Positions 1 through 6,762 of a DNA stretch of 64,000 nucleotides are shown here, piece after piece. The number at the start of each line of letters is the position of its first letter. Position 1 is the first letter of the stretch. The notes under the pieces were generated by a model. It saw only the letters and a list, made by a program, of their open reading frames with translations. It was not told where the DNA came from and ran no database searches. Source of the DNA: an archaeon (GTDB taxonomy: Archaea; EX4484-52; WAPT01). Made by a program: the position numbers and the translations under genes. The DNA lies in the NCBI GenBank assembly GCA_029258795.1, contig JAPDKB010000007.1:119070-183069 (forward strand). Direction: 5' to 3'.

Positions 1-138
1 AAAACGCGACAGAAGCGCTGAATGAGGTTTAATAATGATTCGATAGATTTAATAAGGTTTTGGTTTTTGAAAATGCTTGGTTTTAGAATTTGAAGTTTAC
101 AGCACATATTAATTTTTGCGGTTGCCGTTAAAATCTAA

Positions 139-519
139 GTGGTGTGGATGTCTGCATCATCCCAGAAAACAAGAAGGCCCTCCCGCAAGCCAAAATGGCA
201 GAAAGAAATAGCAAGGGAGAGAATTGAAATTCTCTTCAAGCTTGCGGATGAGGAGTTCCGCAATGGCAGAAAGGATCTTGCCAACAGGTATGTGAAGCTT
301 GCAAGAAAAATAGCGATGAAATACAATGTGAGGATTCCACGGTATCTGAAAAGAAGGTTCTGCAAAAAGTGTCATGCTTACCTGAAGCCGGGTGTGAACG
401 CAAGGGTGCGCGTGAGATCCAAGCAGAAGTACGTGCTCATAACCTGCCTTGAATGCGGACATAAGATGAGATTTCCCTATGTCAGGGAGAAAAAAACAAA
501 AAAGCGGGAAGAGGTATAA
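139..519 (+). CDS. rnp4: RNase P protein component 4 (Rpp21/Rpr2 family)
   Basis: Protein subunit of archaeal RNase P, which with the catalytic RNA removes 5' leaders from pre-tRNA. The 126-aa product has the family layout: a basic helical N-terminal half (about residues 15-60, ERIEILFKLADEEF) and a C-terminal zinc ribbon with CxxC pairs, FCKKCHAYL near residue 74 and CLECGH near residue 103. It ends in a basic tail. The ORF opens with GTG at 139, and an ATG lies at 148 (MSASSQK). A TATA-like TATTAATTTT near 107-116 puts transcription initiation at about 139, so either a leaderless GTG or the ATG is possible. It is followed two bases later by a small basic ORF, suggesting cotranscription. Confidence 0.93.
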   Translation: MVWMSASSQKTRRPSRKPKWQKEIARERIEILFKLADEEFRNGRKDLANRYVKLARKIAMKYNVRIPRYLKRRFCKKCHAYLKPGVNARVRVRSKQKYVLITCLECGHKMRFPYVREKKTKKREEV

Positions 520-521
520 AC

Positions 522-644
522 ATGCAGAAGTCATTTTCCAGTTTGCGAAGAAAGTACTTGAAGCTTAAGGCAAGAGCTCTTAGAGATGAGGATAGGAGGT
601 TCAAAGAATTTGTGAAGCGGATAGTGAATAAATATAATGGCTAA
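522..644 (+). CDS. Small basic 40-aa protein, unknown
   Basis: This ORF is too short for the track. It begins with ATG two bases after the rnp4 stop and reads a 40-residue product rich in Lys and Arg (MQKSFSSLRRKY...) ending at TAA 642-644. Its last eight bases overlap the ATG of the nucleotidyltransferase gene (ATGGCTAA arrangement). That is typical of translational coupling in a real operon and argues that it is not a chance ORF. No domain is recognisable. Charge and length would allow an RNA-binding role beside Rnp4 or a partner of the nucleotidyltransferase, but neither is shown. Confidence 0.5.
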   Translation: MQKSFSSLRRKYLKLKARALRDEDRRFKEFVKRIVNKYNG

Positions 645-930
645 ATATAATGGCAAAGTTGTTGTAATTCTCTTCGGCTCGCGGGCCAGAAAAGCTGACT
701 ACGATGTTTTCGTGGTGGTTGAAAAGATAAGGGACTACTGGAAGGAGCTCGAAAGTATGTATCATCTCAAGCCGAGATTTCTTGAGGTGGATGTTGTGCT
801 TGCGGAAGAAAAGGATGTGATCAACTATTATCACGATGATGTTCTCACGCGAGAAGCGCTGAAAGGCAAGTGGCTGCACGACGGTCTTAAGCTGAAGGAA
901 AAGCTCTCCCGAGTTCTAAAAACCAGTTGA
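637..930 (+). CDS. Minimal nucleotidyltransferase (MNT-like) domain protein
   Basis: A 97-aa protein with the start of a polymerase-beta-type nucleotidyltransferase fold: strand VVVILFGSRARKADYDVFVVV, holding the GS motif near residue 14 and a DxD-like ADYDVF metal-binding segment near residue 21. A third acidic residue may lie in EVDVVLAEEKD near residue 50. Minimal nucleotidyltransferases of this size are usually antitoxins for HEPN toxins, but no HEPN gene is adjacent. The linker between GS and DxD is shorter than in the MNT at 21470-22015, so activity is uncertain. It overlaps the upstream 40-aa ORF by eight bases and is probably the last gene of the rnp4 transcript. Confidence 0.6.
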   Translation: MAKYNGKVVVILFGSRARKADYDVFVVVEKIRDYWKELESMYHLKPRFLEVDVVLAEEKDVINYYHDDVLTREALKGKWLHDGLKLKEKLSRVLKTS

Positions 931-1066
931 AGGGAGCGCTCATTTACCCCGGAACAGATCATCTGCAGATCAGCGCTCAGCCTCTGACGGTAAAATCATC
1001 GCGCCCCAGAAAAAGTTTGTGGTGGGAATTTTAAAACCGTTTCAGTAAAAATCGAACAGCTGGGAG

Positions 1067-1864
1067 TTACAAATACTCGTGAATTAACATGGTATCTTTA
1101 CCGTTTATACCTCTTCCAAACTCAACAACCCAGCCGAATCCGTTTCCGTTGCCGTTATTTCTTTTGAGCGCACTTCCGTTTTGCATCACGCGTGAATAGT
1201 TGCCCTGCAACAGCTTTTTGGTGTGGTAATGTCCGAAATCGACAAGGTTTGGTGGATCGAATCCCTTCTTTACGGCTTTGGAAATGTAATGATCCGCATA
1301 CTTTGTGATGCACTCCCCGTTGTTTCCCTTCGGGTGAATCAGGTCAAGAGTATAACGATTATTGAGTTTGACCCTAACAAAACCCGCGCCCATCACCTCT
1401 ATATCAGTCCTGTCGTCAAGCAATTCCCTGAAAATTTCCGCCGCACCCTTATATGATATCTTTCCATCATCTCTATCTATGAGAAAAGATGCAGCATGAA
1501 TATCATGATTGCCAAGCACCACATAATATTTGTTATTTTCCACCTCCGGTAAGCTCTTTTTCAACCCTTCTATCTGCTCGTAAACTATCTTTTCACCAAT
1601 ATCCTTTGGAAGTTTGAGATTATAGGCGCTTTCCACCACATCCCCGACTATAAAATGCGTTCTCACACCATAGTTAATTGCATCCATGAAATACTTTTGA
1701 ATTAACGGTTCATCGCAATCCGCATGCCCGCAATGGAAGTCGGAGGTTAAAGAAAAAATCGTTCGATCATTAAACTCAATCTCTTTCGGCGACTTGAGGT
1801 GGGAACGAATCATTTTCCAGTAAGCATTGATCCATTTTATGGTGCCGTTCTTTTTGGATCCCAT
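1067..1864 (-). CDS. Calcineurin-like metallophosphoesterase
   Basis: Predicted dimetal phosphoesterase. The motif series is intact: SDFHCGHAD (residues about 43-51, corresponding to DxH), GDVVES near residue 74, GNHDIHA near residue 118, an H in DLIHPKGN near residue 174 and GHYHTK near residue 212. The substrate cannot be told from the sequence; nucleic acid, nucleotide and phosphoprotein substrates all occur in this superfamily. The ORF can be extended to a TTG at 1870, but ATG at 1864 is preferred. A TATA-like TTTAAATAG lies near 1930-1938 on this strand. The gene ends about 140 bp from the rnp4 operon, tail to tail, and is next to an IS remnant. Confidence 0.8.
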   Translation of the reverse strand: MGSKKNGTIKWINAYWKMIRSHLKSPKEIEFNDRTIFSLTSDFHCGHADCDEPLIQKYFMDAINYGVRTHFIVGDVVESAYNLKLPKDIGEKIVYEQIEGLKKSLPEVENNKYYVVLGNHDIHAASFLIDRDDGKISYKGAAEIFRELLDDRTDIEVMGAGFVRVKLNNRYTLDLIHPKGNNGECITKYADHYISKAVKKGFDPPNLVDFGHYHTKKLLQGNYSRVMQNGSALKRNNGNGNGFGWVVEFGRGINGKDTMLIHEYL

Positions 1865-1957
1865 CCTCAATCCCTACCAACATGTCGAGATATCAATGCT
1901 TCACAATTGAGAGTTCCATTCATTAACTATTTAAATGTTTTGCACGTCTCGATTGGA

Positions 1958-1970
1958 CATATCAACTTAA
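1958..1970 (+). repeat. IS left terminal inverted repeat
   Basis: CATATCAACTTAA. It matches the reverse complement of the right end at 12 of 13 positions. It overlaps the transposase stop codon (TCA at 1962-1964 on this strand). Confidence 0.75.
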
Positions 1971-2590
1971 CTCCCCCTTAGCCCACACAACCATATTATA
2001 CAAGCCGACAAAACTTTCGACAAAACACTCAACACACCCACCAACATCTCTGGCATTCCTTCTAAAACAATTATAAAACCTCCTTGTCCTATGCTTCAGA
2101 ACAAAAACCATGACTCAACAAAACTTCTCTTTCCAAATCTTTCATGCTTATATCTCAATCCAAATCTCTCCAGAGCCCGTATATACCATGGAGCTTTATC
2201 CACCAAAATCAACTCCGGCTTACCAGTACATTTGCTCAAAACTTTCTTAACAAAAACAAAAGCGTCCAGAGAGCTTCTCCCTTTGCTTACATGCAGAGCT
2301 ATTACCTCCTTTCTTTCCAGATCTCTTGCAATCCATACATAAAAGCCATCAAGTTTTGTCTCATCATTGCTATCGTTTTTCTTTTTACTGGCTTTATTTC
2401 CCTGAGAAATTCTTTCGTTTTTCTGAATAACTTTCTCACGTTCTCATGGCTCATATCTGTTTCATCTCCTGCTTTTCTGTATGATAATCCCGAGAAATAA
2501 AGCAATACTGGCTTTATCTTGTTTTTCTTTCAGCTTTTTGTTTCTTTTAAATATCCTTGAGAACATTTCATCTATATGGGGGCTCAGCAT
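1962..2590 (-). pseudogene. Frameshifted DDE transposase (IS6-like)
   Basis: Reading across frames on the minus strand gives one continuous transposase. It starts with ATG at 2588-2590 (MLSPHIDEMF), then KPVLLYFSGLSYRKAG and a helix-turn-helix (MSHENVRKLFRKT). A DETKLDGFYVWIARDLERKE segment carries the first catalytic Asp, HVSKGRSSLDAF follows, LVDKAPWYIRALERFG carries the second Asp, and KRSFVES carries the catalytic Glu. The tail (LKHRTRRFYN to WAKGELS) stops in the terminal repeat. At least three frame changes are needed, near 2510-2525, near 2370 and near 2125. The track ORF 2302-2505 is only one fragment. The architecture matches small archaeal IS6-like/ISH transposases. Confidence 0.8.
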
Positions 2591-2645
2591 GGTATATCAC
2601 ATCCTTTAATGTGTGTTTTGCAAAATCAAGATATGCTGAGCCCCC
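2578..2645 (-). promoter_or_regulatory. 13-bp inverted repeat enclosing the transposase start codon
   Basis: GGGGGCTCAGCAT (2578-2590) and ATGCTGAGCCCCC (2633-2645) are perfect inverted copies separated by 42 nt. On the transposase strand the second arm is the start codon and first codons of the transposase and the first arm is in its leader. A transcript from upstream would fold the start codon into a GC-rich stem. Confidence 0.65.
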
Positions 2646-2683
2646 TTATTTCGATTTTTATGCTAGAGTGGAGAAATTGGTTC

Positions 2684-2696
2684 TTAAGTTGACATG
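2684..2696 (-). repeat. IS right terminal inverted repeat
   Basis: TTAAGTTGACATG on the plus strand, the inverse of the left end with one mismatch. It lies about 95 bp upstream of the transposase start. Confidence 0.7.
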
Positions 2697-2758
2697 CTCA
2701 CTCAAATTTTCTTATGCTTTTGTTTCAGATTTTACCTTTCAAATTCATATTCATAGAA

Positions 2759-3790
2759 TTAAGAAAAATCAGGACAAAGCCATAGATAAACTCCATCGTT
2801 GTTCGGATTGGAGCAAAGTCTTACATACCTCCACTTATAGGTTGCACGGATATAAGGAGGGCCGGATGGAGAAGAGGCACACCACACTTGACCTGTGTGT
2901 GGATTCACATGTATGTAACAAAATTCACATCCTTTCCCCCAATATAAACCACATGCAGCCGGATATTGCGACATATAACAGGGAGACCAACAAAATAGGT
3001 CGCCTATAGCCGCTACTCCTTTATCAACGTAATGTTTGGGACATTGAGGAGGCGGCTCAGGGGGAGTGCTGCCATCGGACCCACCACAACAATCTCCTCT
3101 AATAGCTAAACAATTGGAATTATTTCCGCAGAACTGGGCATCCACATCTGCAAAATAACCACTAGTATCGACTATCCTATAGAACCTCCTATTTCCCATA
3201 AAAATTACACCCACATCCCTCTCTACATCTTGGGTATCATTATAGCTGAGAGGGGAGAAAACCACACCTCCTAAATCAGGGTACTTCTCTCCCCTCCAAA
3301 ACATCATGTACCACTCAAACTCATGAACAGAACACCAGTGATAACCTTTCGGCTCATCTGGTTTTAAGGATATTGAGGGTATAACCATTCCGCTTGGCAA
3401 AACTATTTCCTTTGGCGCTTTTCCGGAGAAGTTATACTTGTGTTTGCTTAGTATCGGCATCGGCATAAGTTTTGCTCCTGTAATTTGCTGCAGGGTCTGT
3501 AAGTTTACAGCATCCCCCGGATCAGAAGGAGCAGCCAGCCCAGTTATTTTATTTCCCTGAAGATCAAGCTCCTTGTTTATCTTTAACTGATCTGCCTCAA
3601 AACTTAACCATTCTGAGAGCTGATGGTACTGATTGTTTATCAAGACATAGATATCAGTGATGAGATGAAAAGCAGGGCTTTGCTGAACAACTTCATCCAA
3701 AGTTAAAGCTTTAACAGACAAATTTAGAGTTAGCATACAGAATAATAAGATGATGACCATCCAAACATGTGAGGTTTTCATACCTAGCAT
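2759..3790 (-). CDS. Secreted Cys-rich protein with fibre-like N-terminal module
   Basis: A 343-aa protein with an N-terminal signal or anchor (VIILLFCMLTLNLSVKA, about residues 12-28). Next comes a module (TLDEVVQQSPAFHLITDIYVLINNQY) that also opens the secreted protein at 35529-36872. Residues about 75-100 (LDLQGNKITGLAAPSDPGDA) are of the kind found in phage tail-fibre and collagen-tail proteins. The C-terminal half holds many cysteines and a Pro-rich linker (GSTPPEPPPQCPK), suggesting a disulphide-stabilised extracellular domain of unknown fold. A TATA-like TTTAAATA lies about 20-25 nt before the first ATG; ATG at 3781 (MKTSHVW) is an alternative start. The gene sits between an IS and an IS scar. 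Function is unknown; surface attachment is an inference. Confidence 0.7.
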   Translation of the reverse strand: MLGMKTSHVWMVIILLFCMLTLNLSVKALTLDEVVQQSPAFHLITDIYVLINNQYHQLSEWLSFEADQLKINKELDLQGNKITGLAAPSDPGDAVNLQTLQQITGAKLMPMPILSKHKYNFSGKAPKEIVLPSGMVIPSISLKPDEPKGYHWCSVHEFEWYMMFWRGEKYPDLGGVVFSPLSYNDTQDVERDVGVIFMGNRRFYRIVDTSGYFADVDAQFCGNNSNCLAIRGDCCGGSDGSTPPEPPPQCPKHYVDKGVAAIGDLFCWSPCYMSQYPAACGLYWGKGCEFCYIHVNPHTGQVWCASSPSGPPYIRATYKWRYVRLCSNPNNDGVYLWLCPDFS

Positions 3791-3839
3791 TTTGTAAATC
3801 TATATTATTTAAATTTATTTTTTTGATTTTGGGTGTGGG

Positions 3840-3852
3840 AATGTCAACTTAA
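3840..3852 (+). repeat. Solitary copy of the IS left end
   Basis: AATGTCAACTTAA has the same core and orientation as the left end at 1958-1970. The similarity continues into the following CTCGCCCCTCGCCCAC (compare CTCCCCCTTAGCCCAC). Confidence 0.6.
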
Positions 3853-3870
3853 CTCGCCCCTCGCCCACGA
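3844..3870 (-). pseudogene. C-terminal scar of a second transposase
   Basis: On the minus strand the bases inside the solitary IS end encode SWARGELS followed by TGA. The intact-end copy at 1962 encodes VWAKGELS followed by TGA. Reading further upstream shows no more transposase similarity, so only the terminal codons of a second element remain. Confidence 0.5.
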
Positions 3871-3928
3871 CTTCTTCGGAAACCTTTGGTTTTCTCGACC
3901 CTTACATTCGTTCTGGGAGTTTAACAGG

Positions 3929-3996
3929 CATTAAACGGCTCGGCTCTTGCAGAGCCTCGACCCAAACTTTGCCTATCGGCAAAGCTTCGTTTAATG
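3929..3996 (+). other. Nested hairpins with three-way-junction layout
   Basis: The outer arms CATTAAACG (3929-3937) and CGTTTAATG (3988-3996) are perfectly complementary. Inside are two hairpins: GGCTCT/AGAGCC (3942-3956, 3-nt loop) and CTTTGCC/GGCAAAG (3967-3984, 4-nt loop). A further small hairpin AAACC-TTT-GGTTT sits at 3880-3892. The structure ends before the infB TATA box (near 4033), so it is not the infB leader. It may be a separate small RNA or a DNA element tied to the neighbouring IS scar. Confidence 0.45.
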
Positions 3997-4060
3997 TCAA
4001 ATGTTAACAGAACCCACGCTTCCGAGCCCTTTTTAAAGCTATCCCGCATAATACAAATCC

Positions 4061-5830
4061 ATGCCCATAAGACAGCCAATAATCAGCGTGCTTGCTCACG
4101 TTGATCACGGAAAGACGACGCTGCTGGATTACATCAGAGGTACTGCCGTAACTGCAAAGGAAGCCGGAGGTATAACCCAGCACATAGGAGCGAGCGAGGT
4201 GCCGGCCGAGATCATAAAGCAGAAGTGCATGCCATTCCTCAAGAAGTGGAACATCGAGATAAGGATTCCCGGCCTGCTCTTCATAGACACTCCGGGACAT
4301 GAGGCCTTTACGCTTCTGAGGAAGAGAGGAGGTGCTTTAGCAGATATAGCGATTTTGCTTGTGGATGTGACTGAAGGTGTCAAGCCACAAACCGTCGAGT
4401 CCATCCAGATTCTGAAGCAGTATAAGACACCGTTTGTTGTGGCGGCCAACAAGATAGACAAGATTCCGGGATGGGTGGTGCACAGGGATGCCTGCTTTCT
4501 GGATTCTTTGGCGCATCAGCCGGAAAGGGTTAAGGCCATGCTTGAAACCAAGATTTACGAGCTGATCGGGCAGTTAGCTGAACACGGAGTTTATGCGGAG
4601 CGCTTTGATAGAATAGACGATTTCACAAAAACGGTGGCTCTCATTCCCATCTCGGCAAAAACGGGCGAGGGCATTCCGGAACTCCTCGCGATAATAACGG
4701 GCTTGGTGCAGAAATATCTGGAGAAAAAGCTGGAAATAGATCCGGAGGGTACGGGCAAGGGCGTCATACTCGAGATAAAGGAGGTTACCGGCCTCGGGAA
4801 GGTGGCAGATGTCATTCTTTACGATGGAATGATAAGGAAGGATGACATCCTTGTGATAGGTGGGCTGGAGGGCACGATAGTAACAAGGGTTAAGGGTCTT
4901 TTCAAGCCAGCTCCGCTGAAGGAGATGAGAGTTGAAAAAAGATTTGTCCAGATCAAAGAAGCTTCTGCCGCCTGTGGAGTTAGAGTTGTCGCTCCTGAAA
5001 TAGAAAAAGCTGTGGCTGGCGCGCCCATTTTTGCTGTGAGAAGGGAGGAAGAAGTTGAGAGAGCGAAGCAGGAAGTCAGAATGGAGATAGAGAGCCTGGA
5101 TATCAAGGAAGAGGGAGAGGGTGTGGTGATAAAAGCCGACACGCTGGGTAGCTTGGAGGCGCTGGCAAAAATGTTGAAGGAAAAGGACGTTCCGATCAGG
5201 AAGTTTGGAATAGGGACGGTTAGCAAGAAGGACCTCGTGTGGCTGGAGGAGATGAAGGAAGAGTACAGGGTTGTTTTCGCTTTCAACGTGAGGGTGAGTG
5301 AGGAAGCGGAAGAGTATGCGAAGCAGGCCAAGATAAAGGTGATAGAAGGACGTGTCATTTACAAGCTAATTGAGGCCTATGAATCATATCTGGAAGAGCT
5401 GAAGGAAAGGAAGAAAGCTGAGGTGCTTGCGCGCGTTAAAATGCCGGCCAAGATAAGATTCCTGCCGGACTTCGTTTTCAGGCAGAGCAAGCCAGCGATA
5501 ATAGGTGTGGAGGTGCTTGCTGGTACGCTCCAGCAGAAGGTCGATCTGATGGATGAGGAAGGCAAGATCGTCGGAACTGTTCACGCGATCCAGAAGATGG
5601 GGGAGAATGTGGGTAAAGCGGACATCGGAGAGAGGGTGGCTATTTCCGTTGATGGTGGTGTGGTGGATAGGAATTTGAAGAGAGGAGCCATATATTATAC
5701 TGCGCTCTCCAACGAGGATTACAGGCTGCTGAAGGAGAATGAGGAGCTGCTTGCCGACCATCACAGGGTAGCGCTGGAAGAGATCGCGGAGATAATGAGG
5801 AAGAAGGATAAGTTCTGGGATGTGTTTTGA
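4061..5830 (+). CDS. infB: Translation initiation factor aIF5B
   Basis: GTPase that promotes subunit joining and initiator tRNA placement. The 589-aa product has the G-domain first: AHVDHGKTT (12-20), the switch region with GGITQHIGA, DTPGH (76-80) and NKID (130-133). Domains II, III and IV follow with no inserted intein. The length matches archaeal aIF5B, which lacks the long eukaryotic N-terminal extension. A TATA box (TTTTTAAAG) centred near 4033 is 28 nt upstream of the ATG, so the message is probably leaderless. It converges on the S16 protease gene with a 40-bp gap. Confidence 0.97.
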   Translation: MPIRQPIISVLAHVDHGKTTLLDYIRGTAVTAKEAGGITQHIGASEVPAEIIKQKCMPFLKKWNIEIRIPGLLFIDTPGHEAFTLLRKRGGALADIAILLVDVTEGVKPQTVESIQILKQYKTPFVVAANKIDKIPGWVVHRDACFLDSLAHQPERVKAMLETKIYELIGQLAEHGVYAERFDRIDDFTKTVALIPISAKTGEGIPELLAIITGLVQKYLEKKLEIDPEGTGKGVILEIKEVTGLGKVADVILYDGMIRKDDILVIGGLEGTIVTRVKGLFKPAPLKEMRVEKRFVQIKEASAACGVRVVAPEIEKAVAGAPIFAVRREEEVERAKQEVRMEIESLDIKEEGEGVVIKADTLGSLEALAKMLKEKDVPIRKFGIGTVSKKDLVWLEEMKEEYRVVFAFNVRVSEEAEEYAKQAKIKVIEGRVIYKLIEAYESYLEELKERKKAEVLARVKMPAKIRFLPDFVFRQSKPAIIGVEVLAGTLQQKVDLMDEEGKIVGTVHAIQKMGENVGKADIGERVAISVDGGVVDRNLKRGAIYYTALSNEDYRLLKENEELLADHHRVALEEIAEIMRKKDKFWDVF

Positions 5831-5870
5831 GCTGAGCCATCAAAATAATGGAAAAGAAAGGAAAGGGTCT

Positions 5871-6689
5871 TTATTCTTCCACGAAGTACTTGAGCGCTTC
5901 AGCCACGCTGCTCACTTCCACCACCTGAATTCCAAGTTCTTCCTGCAGGTTCACCTTCTTCGGTATGAGCTCCGTCTCGCAGTAGGTAACGAAGCCAAAC
6001 TTCTCGCAGTGTCTCTTCGGCTCGTACTGTACCTGATAGCTCTGTCCGAGCGGCACGAGGAAAATCTTCATTCCGTGCTCCGCTGCCGCCTTGCCTTTCT
6101 CGAGCACTCCTCCAACCGGCCCTATGGTGCCGTCCGAGTTTATCGTGCCGGTGATTGTGACATCATTTCTCAGGGTTTTGTTCTCCAGCACCGCTATCGT
6201 GGCTATGGTTAAGGCTGCTCCTGCCGACGTGCCCTCAATCACCGTAGCATTAGCTTCTATTGTGTAAATGAGGTCAACGTTATCCAAGCTTGTGTTGAGG
6301 TAACGCTCCGCAACCCTTCTTGCCATCCTCACGCTGTGCTGCGTGTCAGTCCAGAAAAGCAGGTTGTCGATGTTCACCAAGCTTCTTCCGCTTCCTGGAC
6401 GTGCTTCCACAATCAGCTTTGCCAGCACTCCATTTCCGTTGCTGTCCACAGCCGGGATGTAAAGTTCAACTCTTCTCGTTTCCTTGAGTGGCGCGACAGC
6501 ACTCTTCTCTTGCTGCATCTCAGCGGGAGCGTGGTGTCCTATCGTCACAGTACCCGTCTGCCTGTTCACCGATATCTCTATGCTCGATGCCTTCAGCAGG
6601 TAGAAGAACATCACGCTCTGTGCCAGCACTGCCAGCACTACAATTACAAGCAAAACTTTGGTGAGAACATCGGAATTTTTCGCCTTCAT
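5871..6689 (-). CDS. Membrane-anchored S16 (Lon-type) serine protease
   Basis: A 272-aa protein with one N-terminal transmembrane anchor (VLLVIVVLAVLAQSVMFFYLL, about residues 12-32) and a C-terminal Lon-type proteolytic domain. The catalytic Ser-Lys dyad is visible: the Ser in GTSAGAAL near residue 155 and the Lys in LEKGKAAAEHG near residue 199. INSDGTIGPVGG is the conserved strand between them. There is no AAA+ module, so this is the stand-alone archaeal S16 type (COG1750-like), probably facing outside the membrane. The substrate is unknown. It has its own promoter region beside the reverse gyrase end and is likely monocistronic. Confidence 0.85.
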   Translation of the reverse strand: MKAKNSDVLTKVLLVIVVLAVLAQSVMFFYLLKASSIEISVNRQTGTVTIGHHAPAEMQQEKSAVAPLKETRRVELYIPAVDSNGNGVLAKLIVEARPGSGRSLVNIDNLLFWTDTQHSVRMARRVAERYLNTSLDNVDLIYTIEANATVIEGTSAGAALTIATIAVLENKTLRNDVTITGTINSDGTIGPVGGVLEKGKAAAEHGMKIFLVPLGQSYQVQYEPKRHCEKFGFVTYCETELIPKKVNLQEELGIQVVEVSSVAEALKYFVEE

Positions 6690-6762
6690 GATTAACCTTT
6701 AATTCAGGAGTTAGATTTAAGTGGGTTGCGATGTTGTCAAAATAGATAAATCCTCATGGTTA

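Larger units (their letters stand above)
1957..2697 (-). mobile_element. Degenerate insertion sequence, IS6-like, about 0.74 kb
   Basis: The ends carry inverted copies of a 13-bp sequence (CATRTCAACTTAA, 12/13 matching) at 1958-1970 and 2684-2696. Between them, on the minus strand, is a broken DDE transposase whose last codons run into the left repeat. Length and single-ORF organisation fit small archaeal IS6-like elements. The transposase is frameshifted several times, so the copy is dead. I did not see an obvious target-site duplication. Confidence 0.75.

Noticed and set aside
931-1066. Palindromes GAGCGCTC and ATCTGCAGAT between convergent genes.
   Set aside because: Short and in a tail-to-tail space; at most a transcript end, with no further structure.
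2091-3009. Plus-strand track ORFs 2091-2342, 2144-2500 and 2557-3009.
   Set aside because: They are antisense shadows of the transposase remnant and of the secreted protein gene.
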